Origin: Nocardioides agri
GTDB taxonomy: Bacteria; Actinomycetota; Actinomycetes; Propionibacteriales; Nocardioidaceae
Length of the DNA: 64,000 nucleotides
Reading direction: 5' to 3'
Assembly: GCF_013778305.1 (NCBI RefSeq)
Contig: NZ_JACEIC010000001.1
Coordinates: 310,001 to 374,000, forward strand
Shown: one piece after another, positions 44,414 through 55,199 of the stretch
Layout: each line of letters begins with the position of its first letter
Numbering within the stretch: position 1 is the first letter of the stretch
Made by a program: the position numbers and the translations under genes
The notes under the pieces: model-generated
Databases searched by the model: none
What the model was told of the DNA's origin: nothing
The model's input: only the letters and a program-made list of their open reading frames with translations

Positions 44414-46465
44414 GTGGGTATCGGCGACGTCTCGAAGCGCGTCCTCCTGGGCCGCAAGCTGCGCAGCTCGCAACTGGGCGAGACGCTGCTGCCCAAGCGG
44501 ATCGCGCTGCCGGTGTTCGCCAGTGACGCGCTGTCGTCCGTCGCCTACGCACCCGACGAGATCTTCATCATGCTCTCGCTGGCCGGCGCGTCGGCGTACG
44601 TCTGGTCGTGGAAGATCGGCATCGCCGTCGCGCTGGTGATGATCGCGGTCGTCGCGTCCTACCGCCAGACCGTGCACGCCTACCCCAGTGGCGGCGGCGA
44701 CTACGAGGTCGCGACCGTCAACCTCGGGCGCACGGCGGGCACGACCGTCGCGAGCGCGCTCCTCGTCGACTACGTGCTGACGGTGGCGGTCTCGATCTCG
44801 TCGGGCGCGCAGTACGCCGCGTCCGCGATCCCGAGCCTGTCGGGGCACGAGGTCATCGTCGCGACGGTCGCCGTGGTGCTGCTGATGTCGATGAACCTGC
44901 GCGGCATCAGGGAGTCCGGCTCGTTCTTCGCGATCCCCACCTACGCCTTCATGGTCGCCATCCTCGGCATGGCGCTGTTCGGCCTCTACCGGCTGGCGAT
45001 GGGCGACCTGCCCGAGGTCGAGAGCGCGGCGTTCACGATGGAGGTCGAGCCGGGCTACGGCGACTCGATGACGACGTTCGCGCTGCTCTTCCTGCTGGCC
45101 CGCGCGTTCTCGTCCGGCTGTGCGGCCCTGACCGGCGTCGAGGCGATCTCCAACGGCGTGCCGGCGTTCCGGCGGCCGAAGAGCCGCAACGCGGCCACCA
45201 CGCTGCTGCTGCTCGCCCTGATCGCGGTCACGATGATGCTGAGCATCATCGTCCTGGCCAACCAGATGGGCCTGCAGATGGTCGACCCCGACGACCTCGA
45301 GCGGCTCACGGTCAACGGCGCGCCGCTGCCCGCCGGCTACGACCAGCACACCGCGATCTCGCAGATCGCCGACGCGCTCTTCCAGGACTTCCGGCTCGGC
45401 TTCTACTTCGTCGTCACGGTCACCGGCATCATCCTGGTGCTCGCCGCCAACACGGCCTTCAACGGATTCCCGGTGCTCGGCTCGATCCTCGCCAAGGACG
45501 GCTACGCGCCGCGGGCGCTCGGCTCGCGCGGTGACCGGCTCGCCTACAGCAACGGCATCCTCTTCCTGGCGGTGATGGCCATCGTGCTGATCGTCGCGTT
45601 CGACGCCGAGCCGACGCGCCTGATCCAGCTCTACATCGTCGGCGTCTTCGTGTCGTTCAACCTCAGCCAGCTCGGCATGATCCGCCACTGGACCCGGCAC
45701 CTGAGGTCCGAGCGCGACCCCGCCGTACGCCGGAAGATGTACCAGTCGCGGATCATCAACGCGATCGGCCTGAGCATGACGGCGGTCGTGCTGGTGATCG
45801 TGCTCATCACCAAGTTCTTCGCCGGCGCCTGGATCACGATCCTCGCGATGATCGTCTTCTTCCTGATCATGCGCGGCATCCACAAGCACTACGAGAGCGT
45901 CAACGAGGAGCTCGCCGCCGACGAGGAGGACAAGGTGATGCCCACGCGGGTGCACGCCATCGTCCTGGTCTCCAAGCTGCACAAGCCCACGCTCCGGGCG
46001 CTCGCCTTCGCGAAGGCCACGCGGCCCAACGTGCTCGAGGGCGTCTACGTGTCCACCGACGCCGCCGCCACCGCCCGGCTCCTCGAGGAGTGGGACGACC
46101 GCAACATAGACGTGCCCCTCAAGGTGCTGCACTCGCCCTACCGCGAGCTGGTGCGACCGATCGTCGAGTACGCCACCGAGATCCGGCAGGCCAACCCGCG
46201 TGGGGTGGTGTCGGTCTACATCCCCGAGTACGTCGTGGGCCGGTGGTGGGAGCAGCTGCTCCACAACCAGACGGCGCTGCGCCTGAAGGGCCGGCTGCTC
46301 TTCACGCCGGGCGTGATGGTCACGTCGGTGCCCTACCAGCTGCGCTCCTCCGAGCTCGTGCTCGACCGCGAGGACCAGAGCGGCTTCTGGGTGCGGCCGA
46401 CCGACCTGCGTGAGGGCGGCGGGCGCAACCCGAGCAACCGCTCCAACCGCCAGATCCAGCGATGA
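44414..46465 (+). CDS. APC-superfamily permease (KUP/amino-acid-transporter-like)
   Basis: A 683-residue membrane transporter with about 12 hydrophobic segments in the first 480 residues and a soluble C-terminal domain of about 190 residues (VHAIVLVSKLHKPTLRALAF onwards) resembling a universal-stress-like fold. It begins LLGRKLRSSQLGETLLPKRI and LPVFASDALSSVAYAPDEIF, the signature of the actinobacterial Rv2690c group; SGGGDYEVATVNLG is the substrate-site helix. Location beside CeoB/CeoC suggests cation or amino-acid transport, unproved. GTG 44414 follows TAGCCT (44401-44406) by seven bases. The RNA methyltransferase gene overlaps its stop by four bases. Confidence 0.92.
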   Translation: MGIGDVSKRVLLGRKLRSSQLGETLLPKRIALPVFASDALSSVAYAPDEIFIMLSLAGASAYVWSWKIGIAVALVMIAVVASYRQTVHAYPSGGGDYEVATVNLGRTAGTTVASALLVDYVLTVAVSISSGAQYAASAIPSLSGHEVIVATVAVVLLMSMNLRGIRESGSFFAIPTYAFMVAILGMALFGLYRLAMGDLPEVESAAFTMEVEPGYGDSMTTFALLFLLARAFSSGCAALTGVEAISNGVPAFRRPKSRNAATTLLLLALIAVTMMLSIIVLANQMGLQMVDPDDLERLTVNGAPLPAGYDQHTAISQIADALFQDFRLGFYFVVTVTGIILVLAANTAFNGFPVLGSILAKDGYAPRALGSRGDRLAYSNGILFLAVMAIVLIVAFDAEPTRLIQLYIVGVFVSFNLSQLGMIRHWTRHLRSERDPAVRRKMYQSRIINAIGLSMTAVVLVIVLITKFFAGAWITILAMIVFFLIMRGIHKHYESVNEELAADEEDKVMPTRVHAIVLVSKLHKPTLRALAFAKATRPNVLEGVYVSTDAAATARLLEEWDDRNIDVPLKVLHSPYRELVRPIVEYATEIRQANPRGVVSVYIPEYVVGRWWEQLLHNQTALRLKGRLLFTPGVMVTSVPYQLRSSELVLDREDQSGFWVRPTDLREGGGRNPSNRSNRQIQR

Positions 46466-47580
46466 CCGCGCCTCGTCGGCCGGCGCGCCGCCCGCGGGCG
46501 CGGACGCCGAAGGGGCGGTCCCGGGTCGGCGAGCGGTTCGAGGCCGTGGTCGGGCCGGTCGCGCACGGCGGCCACTGCGTCGTCCGGCTGCCCGAGCCCG
46601 AGAGCCGGGTCGTCTTCGTCCGGCACGCGCTGCCGGGGGAGCGGGTGCTCCTCGAGATCACCGAGGGCACCGAGGGCGACCGCTTCTGGCGCGGCGACGC
46701 CGTCGAGGTGCTCGAGGCGTCCCCTGACCGCGTCGCCGCGCCCTGCCCCTACGCCGGGCCGGGGCGCTGCGGCGGCTGCGACTTCCAGCACGTGACGCTG
46801 CCCCGGCAGCGCGGCCTCAAGACCGAGGTGGTGCGCGAGCAGCTCTCCCGGCTCGCCGGCATCGCGTGGGACGGCGAGGTCGAGGCCGTGCCGGGCGACG
46901 ACCACGGTCTGCGCTGGCGGACCCGGCAGCGCTACGTGCCGCTCCGCGACGGCGGCCGCGGGATGCGCAAGCACCGCTCCAACGACGTGGTGCCGATCGA
47001 GGACTGCCTGATCGAGGCGACCGAGCCGTCCGGCCACACGGCGCTCGGCCGCCACTTCGAGGTCGCCGACGACGGCTTCTGGCAGGTGCACCCCGGTGCC
47101 CCCGACGTGCTGGTGACCACCGTGCTCGAGATGCTGCGACCGCAGCCGGGGGAGTCGGCGCTCGACCTCTACGCCGGGGTCGGGCTGTTCGCGGCGTTCC
47201 TGGTGGAGGCGGTGGGGCGGTCGGGCCGGGTGGTCGCGATCGAGGGCGACGACGTCGCCTCCGCCCTGTCCGCGACGAACTGCCCCGGCGCGGAGGTGCA
47301 GGCGGGCGACGTCGCCGGTGTGCTCGACTCCGCGTTCGACGAGCCGTTCGACCTCGTGGTGCTCGACCCGCCTCGCGAGGGCGCCCGGCGGCCGGTCGTG
47401 GAGCACGTCGTCCGGCGTACGCCGCGCGCCGTCGCCTATGTCGCCTGCGACCCGGCCGCGCTCGCCCGCGACCTGGCGATCTTCGCCGAGCACGGCTACG
47501 CCCTCAGCGCGCTGCGGGCCTTCGACCTCTTCCCGATGACGCACCACGTCGAGTGCGTCGCGCTGCTGACCCGGGGCTGA
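46462..47580 (+). CDS. TRAM-domain class I SAM-dependent RNA methyltransferase (TrmA/RlmD family)
   Basis: A 372-residue RNA 5-methyluridine methyltransferase. Residues 20-85 form a TRAM domain (ERFEAVVGPVAHGGHCVVRL); four Cys in PCPYAGPGRCGGCDFQH near residue 95-110 (with a more distal Cys) are those of the iron-sulfur cluster of RlmD-type enzymes. The SAM loop is ALDLYAGVGLFAAFLVEAVG, the catalytic motif DPPREGARRPVVEH, and the nucleophile Cys is in VAYVACDPAALARDLAIF. Target RNA is not certain (23S rRNA or tRNA). ATG 46462 overlaps the permease stop (ATGA); counterpart of Rv2689c. Confidence 0.93.
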   Translation: MTAPRRPARRPRARTPKGRSRVGERFEAVVGPVAHGGHCVVRLPEPESRVVFVRHALPGERVLLEITEGTEGDRFWRGDAVEVLEASPDRVAAPCPYAGPGRCGGCDFQHVTLPRQRGLKTEVVREQLSRLAGIAWDGEVEAVPGDDHGLRWRTRQRYVPLRDGGRGMRKHRSNDVVPIEDCLIEATEPSGHTALGRHFEVADDGFWQVHPGAPDVLVTTVLEMLRPQPGESALDLYAGVGLFAAFLVEAVGRSGRVVAIEGDDVASALSATNCPGAEVQAGDVAGVLDSAFDEPFDLVVLDPPREGARRPVVEHVVRRTPRAVAYVACDPAALARDLAIFAEHGYALSALRAFDLFPMTHHVECVALLTRG

Positions 47581-47602
47581 CCCGGGGCCGGCCCGGGCTC
47601 AG
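47577..47602 (+). terminator. Probable terminator after RNA methyltransferase gene
   Basis: CTGA plus CCCGGG (47577-47586) can pair with CCCGGG and TCAG (47592-47602) with one bulged C and a five-base loop. It overlaps the stop codon. No T-run follows. Moderate confidence because CCCGGG is self-complementary and occurs several times here. Confidence 0.5.
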
Positions 47603-47802
47603 GGCAGTCCGGCCGGCAGGACGCTCGACGTGTCGGGTTTCCCAACGTCGCCCTCATCAGGTATCTTGATGTCAAGAGATATCGCCTCGCCCGGCGGGGA
47701 ACCGGTTAGGGCAACCTTCCTTTTGCGGCGCTCGCGCGCGACGGCAGGATGGGGTGGCGAATTCGAGCCGATGGATCGACGACGAACCAGGAGATGACGG
47801 CT
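47603..47802 (+). promoter_or_regulatory. acnA promoter/operator region
   Basis: This 200-base leader holds several signals and no gene. TCTTGA-TG-TCAAGA at 47664-47677 is an inverted repeat that overlaps a possible -10 hexamer TATCTT (47662-47667; TTTCCC at 47638-47643 could be a weak -35 with 18-bp spacing). Downstream, GGTTAGGGCAACC (47704-47716) matches 12 of 19 positions of the DtxR/IdeR iron box by my count, and AACCGGTT (47700-47707) is a palindrome overlapping it. Aconitase being an iron-sulfur enzyme makes iron control plausible. Both operator calls are inference. Confidence 0.5.
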
Positions 47803-50613
<2,811 letters not shown>

Positions 50614-50622
50614 CCCAGCAAC

Positions 50623-50672
50623 GCCGACTCGGCGCATCTTGCCCGGGCAAGATGCGCCGACTCGGCATTTTC
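50623..50672 (+). terminator. Very long hairpin terminator after acnA
   Basis: Two 22-base arms (50623-50644 and 50645-50666) are reverse complements with a single C-C mismatch and no loop beyond the turn, followed by ATTTTC. The inner 24 bases are a perfect palindrome. Each outer arm (GCCGACTCGGC) is itself nearly palindromic. This is a textbook rho-independent terminator, exceptional in length. Confidence 0.92.
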
Positions 50673-50695
50673 GGGGGCTCGATAGCGTTCAGCCC

Positions 50696-50995
50696 ATGAT
50701 CGTCGCGTTCAGCATCTCCCCGACCACCGGTGACGAGACCGGGAGCGTGTCCGAGGCGGTGGCCGCCGCGGTCCGGGTCGTGAAGGAGTCCGGGCTGCCC
50801 TACGAGCTGAACTCGATGTTCACCAACGTCGAGGGCGAGTGGGACGAGGTGATGGCGGTGGTGAAGCGGGCGGTCGACGCCGTCGCCGAGGTGTCCCCGC
50901 GGGTCGGGCTGGTGCTCAAGGCCGACATCCGACCCGGGTGGGACGGCCAGCTCACGGCCAAGGTCGAGCGCGTCGAGCGCCTGCTGGCCCCATGA
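50696..50995 (+). CDS. Thiamine-binding protein, MTH1187/YkoF-like
   Basis: A 99-residue single-domain protein of the MTH1187 (DUF77, thiamine_BP) family: MIVAFSISPTTGDETGSVSE, a helix AVAAAVRVVKESGLPYELNS, then MFTNVEGEWDEVMAVVKRAV and VGLVLKADIRPG. Members form ferredoxin-like dimers or tetramers, and some bind thiamine-like ligands. ATG 50696 lies 24 bases beyond the acnA terminator, with CGGGGG upstream. Its stop overlaps the DUF3105 start as ATGA. Confidence 0.88.
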   Translation: MIVAFSISPTTGDETGSVSEAVAAAVRVVKESGLPYELNSMFTNVEGEWDEVMAVVKRAVDAVAEVSPRVGLVLKADIRPGWDGQLTAKVERVERLLAP

Positions 50996-51633
50996 GCGAG
51001 CTGCCTCCGCCGCCGCCGTACCCGCCGCCGGCGGTCCTCGTCTCCTCCGCCCCGACGCCGCCGCGACCCTCGCGCGGGCCGGTGATCGCGCTGGCGGTGA
51101 TCGGGGTCGCGATCATCGCCTGCCTCGCCGTCGCGGTGCCGATGTTCCTCGCCGACGACCCCGTGCCGACGGACCTGCGCGCCGTGCGGTCCTACGACGA
51201 CCTGGCCGTCGACCACACCGGCGAGGACGTCGACTACCCGCAGGCTCCGGCCGTCGGCGGCCCGCACGCGCCGGTCTGGCTCGACTGCGGGGTCTACGAC
51301 GAGCCGGTGCGCGAGGAGAACGCGGTGCACGACCTCGAGCACGGCACGGTCTGGATCGCCTACGCCCCGGATCTGGCTGGCGACGAGGTCGAGGAGCTGG
51401 TCGACGCGCTCCCGCAGAACGGCATCCTGGCGCCGTACCCCGGCCTGGGGGCGCCCGTCGTCGTGACGGTCTGGGGCCGACAGCTCGAGCTGACCGGCGC
51501 CGACGACCCGCGGCTGCCGCTCTTCCTGCACCGGTACGGCGGCGGGGAGACCGCGCCCGAGCCCTTCGCGTCGTGCGCCGGCGGGGTCCGCGACCCCGAG
51601 GGTGGCGGCGAGGAGCCGGGCACCTCGGTCTGA
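50992..51633 (+). CDS. DUF3105 membrane-anchored protein
   Basis: A 213-residue protein with a Pro-rich cytoplasmic start, one transmembrane segment (VIALAVIGVAIIACLAVAVP, near residues 31-50) and an outside DUF3105 domain: DYPQAPAVGGPHAPVWLDCG-VYDEPVREENAVHDLEHGTV, with two conserved His and one Cys, typical of the family. The His-rich segment suggests metal binding; function is unknown. Overlap with the thiamine-binding gene indicates coupling. It is convergent with the following GNAT gene (two bases between stops). Confidence 0.9.
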   Translation: MSELPPPPPYPPPAVLVSSAPTPPRPSRGPVIALAVIGVAIIACLAVAVPMFLADDPVPTDLRAVRSYDDLAVDHTGEDVDYPQAPAVGGPHAPVWLDCGVYDEPVREENAVHDLEHGTVWIAYAPDLAGDEVEELVDALPQNGILAPYPGLGAPVVVTVWGRQLELTGADDPRLPLFLHRYGGGETAPEPFASCAGGVRDPEGGGEEPGTSV

Positions 51634-51635
51634 GG

Positions 51636-52415
51636 TCAGGCCGGCGTGCGCTGCGCTTGGAGCTGCGTCTCGGTGCCCTCGAAGCCGACCGACCGGTAGA
51701 TGCGGATCGCGAGGTAGCCGGGGTCCGCGACCATCACCAGCGTCGTGGCGCCGAGCTCGTCGAACCCGTAGCGGCTGACCCGGTGCACCAGGGTCCCGGC
51801 GAGGCCGCGACCGCGGGCCTCGGGATGCGTCTGCACCTGCTGGAAGCGGGCCAGACCCGGACCGGCCGCGAAGAGGCCCATCGACGACAGCATCCGGTCG
51901 CCGACGAAGGCGCCCCACCAGGCGCCGGCACCGGTCTCGGTCATCCTCCGCTCCGCGGCGACCTTCGCGACGACGAACTCCCGACCGTGCTCCTCGCCGT
52001 CGCCGGACCAGAGGTCGACCTGCTGCGCCCAGTCCGCGTCGGTCATCAGCGGCCGGTACGTCGCCTCGCGGTTCGGACGCTGCGGCTCGTGGACGGCGGT
52101 CGCGGTCATCACGGTCGACGCGTCGGTCTCGAACCCGGCTGCGGCGAACCCGGCGAGGTCGTCGATGCTCCCGTCGCTCGCGGCGACGCCGTACGCCCGG
52201 TGCCGGCACCGCGGGAACGTGCGCTCGAACCTCGCCTCCCAGTCGGCCAGCTCCCCGGCAGCCGGCGCCCGGGGGAGCAGCAGGAAGTTGCCCCAGTAGT
52301 AGTCCGGGTTGGCGGGGGTGCGGACGAGGACGTGGTCGCCGTGGTCCTCCACCTCGCTCCCGGCGAGGGCGGCGAGCGCGAGGTCGGTACGGAAGCCCAG
52401 GGAGTCGACGTCCAC
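51636..52415 (-). CDS. GNAT-family N-acetyltransferase, two-domain
   Basis: A 259-residue acetyltransferase. The N-terminal 130 residues are a degenerate GNAT-like half (NPDYYWGNFLLLPRAPAAGE), and the C-terminal half has the acetyl-CoA loop QVQTHPEARGRGLAGTLVHR followed by VMVADPGYLAIRIYRSVGFE. The substrate is unknown. GTG 52415 gives the shortest complete domain; it is divergent from the YjbQ gene with 36 bases between. Confidence 0.85.
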   Translation of the reverse strand: MDVDSLGFRTDLALAALAGSEVEDHGDHVLVRTPANPDYYWGNFLLLPRAPAAGELADWEARFERTFPRCRHRAYGVAASDGSIDDLAGFAAAGFETDASTVMTATAVHEPQRPNREATYRPLMTDADWAQQVDLWSGDGEEHGREFVVAKVAAERRMTETGAGAWWGAFVGDRMLSSMGLFAAGPGLARFQQVQTHPEARGRGLAGTLVHRVSRYGFDELGATTLVMVADPGYLAIRIYRSVGFEGTETQLQAQRTPA

Positions 52416-52451
52416 CGGGCGACGGTAGCGGGCCGTGGCACGATCGGGCTC

Positions 52452-52856
52452 GTGGATTCCGAGACGCGCTCCTACCGCACCGGCAGCAGCGAGGTCGTCC
52501 TCGACCTCACCGACGACTGCCAGGGATTCGTCGCCGGACGAGGCGACGGCCTGCTCAACGTGTTCGTCCCGCACGCCACCGCCGGCATCGCGGTGATCGA
52601 GACCGGCGCAGGGAGCGACGACGACCTGCTCGCCGCGCTCGCGGACCTGCTGCCGGCCGACGACCGCTGGCGGCACCGGCACGGGAGCCGCGGCCACGGC
52701 CGCTCGCACGTGATGCCGGCGATCGTGCCGCCGCACGCCACGCTGCCGGTGGTCGGCGGGCGGCTGGCGCTCGGCACCTGGCAGAGCGTGTGCCTCGTCG
52801 ACCTCAACATCGACAACGCCGACCGCGAGGTCCGGCTGTCGTTCCTGGCAGGCTGA
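52452..52856 (+). CDS. YjbQ family protein (UPF0047)
   Basis: A 134-residue protein of the YjbQ/UPF0047 family, which has weak thiamine-phosphate synthase activity in Escherichia coli. Characteristic parts are GLLNVFVPHATAGIAVIETG, the His-rich RWRHRHGSRGHGRSHVMPAI and the closing GTWQSVCLVDLNIDNADREV with the conserved Asp. The His and Cys positions could bind a metal. Start GTG 52452 is in a divergent region with the GNAT gene. The next gene starts one base after its stop, so the two are coupled. A thiamine-related role for the nearby MTH1187-like protein is suggestive but unproved. Confidence 0.9.
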   Translation: MDSETRSYRTGSSEVVLDLTDDCQGFVAGRGDGLLNVFVPHATAGIAVIETGAGSDDDLLAALADLLPADDRWRHRHGSRGHGRSHVMPAIVPPHATLPVVGGRLALGTWQSVCLVDLNIDNADREVRLSFLAG

Positions 52857-52857
52857 G

Positions 52858-53424
52858 GTGGACGCGGTCATCCGGCCGGCGGCGGCCGGCGACGACGCGG
52901 CGGTCGCGGGCGTGGTGGAGGCGGCGTTCGGCGCCGAGGAGGGACCGGTCGTCGCCCGCCTCGTCGGCGCGCTCGACGCGTCCGGCAGCACCCGGGCCAG
53001 CCTGGTCGCCGAGGTGGACGGCACGGTCGTCGGTCACGTGCAGCTGAGCCGGTCCTGGCTCGACGCCCGGCGGGCGCTGGTCGACGTGCTGGTGCTCAGC
53101 CCGCTGTCGGTCGCGCCGGAGCACCAGGGCCGGGGCATCGGTGCCGCCCTGCTCGCGGCTGCGGTGGCCGAGGCGGAGGCGCTCGGCGCGCCCGCGGTCT
53201 TCCTCGAGGGCGACCCGGGCTACTACAGCGGCCACGGCTGGCTCGCCGCCGGTGCCCTGGGCTTCGCGAAGCCGTCGGCGCGGATCCCCGACGCGGCGTT
53301 CCAGGTCGTGCCGCTGCCGGCGCACGAGCCCTGGATGACCGGTGCGCTCGTGTACTGCGAGCCGTTCTGGGCGCTCGACTGCGTCGGGCTGCGCGACCCG
53401 CTGCTCGCCCAGCTGGGTGGCTGA
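52858..53424 (+). CDS. GNAT-family N-acetyltransferase
   Basis: A 188-residue single-domain acetyltransferase of the YhbS-like group: IRPAAAGDDAAVAGVVEAAF at the start, LSPLSVAPEHQGRGIGAALL as acetyl-CoA loop, and EGDPGYYSGHGWLAAGALGF near the active site. The C-terminus WMTGALVYCEPFWALDCVGL fits YhbS-type proteins. The substrate is unknown. GTG 52858 is adjacent to the YjbQ stop, so it is cotranscribed with it. Confidence 0.9.
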   Translation: MDAVIRPAAAGDDAAVAGVVEAAFGAEEGPVVARLVGALDASGSTRASLVAEVDGTVVGHVQLSRSWLDARRALVDVLVLSPLSVAPEHQGRGIGAALLAAAVAEAEALGAPAVFLEGDPGYYSGHGWLAAGALGFAKPSARIPDAAFQVVPLPAHEPWMTGALVYCEPFWALDCVGLRDPLLAQLGG

Positions 53425-53497
53425 GCCGGGTCAACTGCCCGACGACATGACCTGTTCGGGTCAGGCGCCACGCCTGGGGTGGGCCTAGCGTCGCAGC
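53425..53497 (+). promoter_or_regulatory. Peroxidase promoter region
   Basis: TAGCGT at 53486-53491 lies six bases before the ATG at 53498, the leaderless layout seen often here. Further upstream TGACC (53448-53452) and GGTCA (53459-53463) form an inverted repeat with a six-base gap, and GGTCA recurs at 53429-53433. An operator is possible but unproved. Confidence 0.4.
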
Positions 53498-55108
53498 ATG
53501 ACCGCACGCCACGGATCCGAGAGCTTCTTCATCGAGGGTGAGGGCCTGGTCAACACCCAGGTCGGCGGCCGGTCGGGCGACGAGCCCGACCCCGTCACGG
53601 ACCCCGGCGCCGCCGGCCCCGTCGCCAAGCGGGCCGATGCCGCGCCGCCGTTCCGCTTCTCCCGCGTCGGCCCGCGGGGCCGCACCGTGCCCGAGCCGCT
53701 GACGCTCGCCATCGCCGACGCGATGACCAAGGGCGGGGGCGGAGTGGGCGACATCCCGGCGGGCTACACCTACCTGGGTCAGTTCATCGACCACGACCTG
53801 ACGATGGACGCGACCTCGGTGGCCCTGGGCACCGACATCTCCCCGGCCGAGCTGCTGCAGGGTCGCTCGCCCACCCTCGACCTGGACTCGCTGTACGGCG
53901 CCGGCCCGGCCGACGCCGAGTCCGCGAAGTTCTACGAGCCGGACGGCGTGCACCTGCGCACCGGCGACACGATCAGGTTCGGCCCCGACCGGGCCAAGGT
54001 CGCCCACGACCTGCCGCGCGTGGGGACCGGCAACCGGAGGGCCCGCCGGAAGGCGCTCATCCCGGATCCGCGCAACGACGAGAACCTGATCGTCGCGCAG
54101 ACGCACCTCGCGATGATCCGGTTCCACAACCGGGTCGCCGACAAGCTCCCGGCGGCGCTCCCGCCGGCGCAGCGCTTCCGGAGGGCCCGCCGCTCGGTGA
54201 CCCTGCACTACCACTGGCTGCTGCGCCACGACTACCTGGCGCGGGTCGTCGACCCGGCGCTCGTCGACGACGTGTTCGCCAACGGGCGCAAGGTCGTGCA
54301 GCCCAACGCCGACCCCACGTCGCTGCCGACGATGCCCGTGGAGTTCTCGGTCGCGGCGTTCCGGCTCGGCCACAGCATGATCCGGCCCGTCTACGACTGG
54401 AACCGGCGGTTCCCGAAGGGCATCGGCTTCCTGGACTACATGTTCCAGTTCTCGGCCCTCGGCGGCGACCTCGGCGGCGAGGACCGGCTGATCAGCAACT
54501 GGCTCGCCGACTGGCGCCGGATGTACGACTTCCCGACGGGCGGGCACCCCGGGCTGGCCGGCCCCGACGGGTTCAACCGGGCGCAGCGGATCGACAGCCT
54601 GCTCACCGATCCGTTGAAGAACCTGCCGCCGAGCACGTTCGGCGGCGGCGCGGGCATCCCGTTCGACGACCGGCGGCGCAACCTGGCCTTCCGCAACCTC
54701 ACCCGTGCCTCGATGCTCCGGCTGGCCAGCGGGCAGCAGATGGTCGCGAAGTTGCGGGCCGAAGGCGTCACGGTCCGGCCCCTCACCCGGGCGCAGATCC
54801 TCCGCGGGTCCGGCGGGGCCGACCTGTCCGGGCTCACCGCCGCGCAGAAGGACGCCGTGGTGGCGCGCACGCCACTGTGGCTGTACGTCCTCCGTGAGGC
54901 CGAGACCGGCGACGGCAGGCTGCGCGGGGTGGGTGGCCGGATCGTGGCCGAGACGTTCCACCGGGCGATGGAGGGCAGCAGGTTCTCGCTGCTGCGCAAC
55001 CCCGGCTTCACCCCGGTCCACGGGCGGGGCACGACGTTCGAGATGACCGACCTGCTCTTCTTCGCGCTGGGCGGCAAGACCGGGGTCAACCCCCTCGGCG
55101 GCGCCTGA
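53498..55108 (+). CDS. Animal-type heme peroxidase family protein
   Basis: A 536-residue member of the peroxidase-cyclooxygenase (animal heme peroxidase) superfamily, relatives of myeloperoxidase and peroxinectin. The distal site is TYLGQFIDHDLTMD with His99 and the heme-linked Asp100; NENLIVAQTHLAMIRFHNRV-like segment (residues 194-213) matches the superfamily; the proximal heme ligand is His292 in FRLGHSMIRPVYDWNRRFP. No signal peptide is visible, so it may be cytoplasmic or exported by another route. Expected chemistry is hydrogen peroxide-driven oxidation of halides or organics. It precedes the MMPL-hemerythrin operon by 91 bases that contain SARP-like repeats. Confidence 0.9.
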   Translation: MTARHGSESFFIEGEGLVNTQVGGRSGDEPDPVTDPGAAGPVAKRADAAPPFRFSRVGPRGRTVPEPLTLAIADAMTKGGGGVGDIPAGYTYLGQFIDHDLTMDATSVALGTDISPAELLQGRSPTLDLDSLYGAGPADAESAKFYEPDGVHLRTGDTIRFGPDRAKVAHDLPRVGTGNRRARRKALIPDPRNDENLIVAQTHLAMIRFHNRVADKLPAALPPAQRFRRARRSVTLHYHWLLRHDYLARVVDPALVDDVFANGRKVVQPNADPTSLPTMPVEFSVAAFRLGHSMIRPVYDWNRRFPKGIGFLDYMFQFSALGGDLGGEDRLISNWLADWRRMYDFPTGGHPGLAGPDGFNRAQRIDSLLTDPLKNLPPSTFGGGAGIPFDDRRRNLAFRNLTRASMLRLASGQQMVAKLRAEGVTVRPLTRAQILRGSGGADLSGLTAAQKDAVVARTPLWLYVLREAETGDGRLRGVGGRIVAETFHRAMEGSRFSLLRNPGFTPVHGRGTTFEMTDLLFFALGGKTGVNPLGGA

Positions 55109-55115
55109 GCGCCCC

Positions 55116-55159
55116 TCCCAGTCAGCTCCAAGTCGGCCCCAAGTGCCGACGGTCAGAGT
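55116..55159 (+). promoter_or_regulatory. Putative SARP binding site (three 11-bp-phased heptamers plus -10)
   Basis: TCCCAGT (55116-55122), TCCAAGT (55127-55133) and CCCAAGT (55138-55144) are direct repeats at exact 11-bp intervals, each separated by four bases. A -10-like hexamer CAGAGT (55154-55159) starts nine bases after the last repeat. Direct heptamers every 11 bp ending about 8 bp before the -10 are the known architecture of AfsR/SARP activator sites. The MMPL gene starts at 55200, and a SARP-family regulator is encoded downstream at 58089-61499. The match to SARP geometry is seen; the pairing with that regulator is inference. Confidence 0.65.
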
Positions 55160-55199
55160 CAGTACACCGACCACCCTCTGACCACCCCTGGAGCACACC

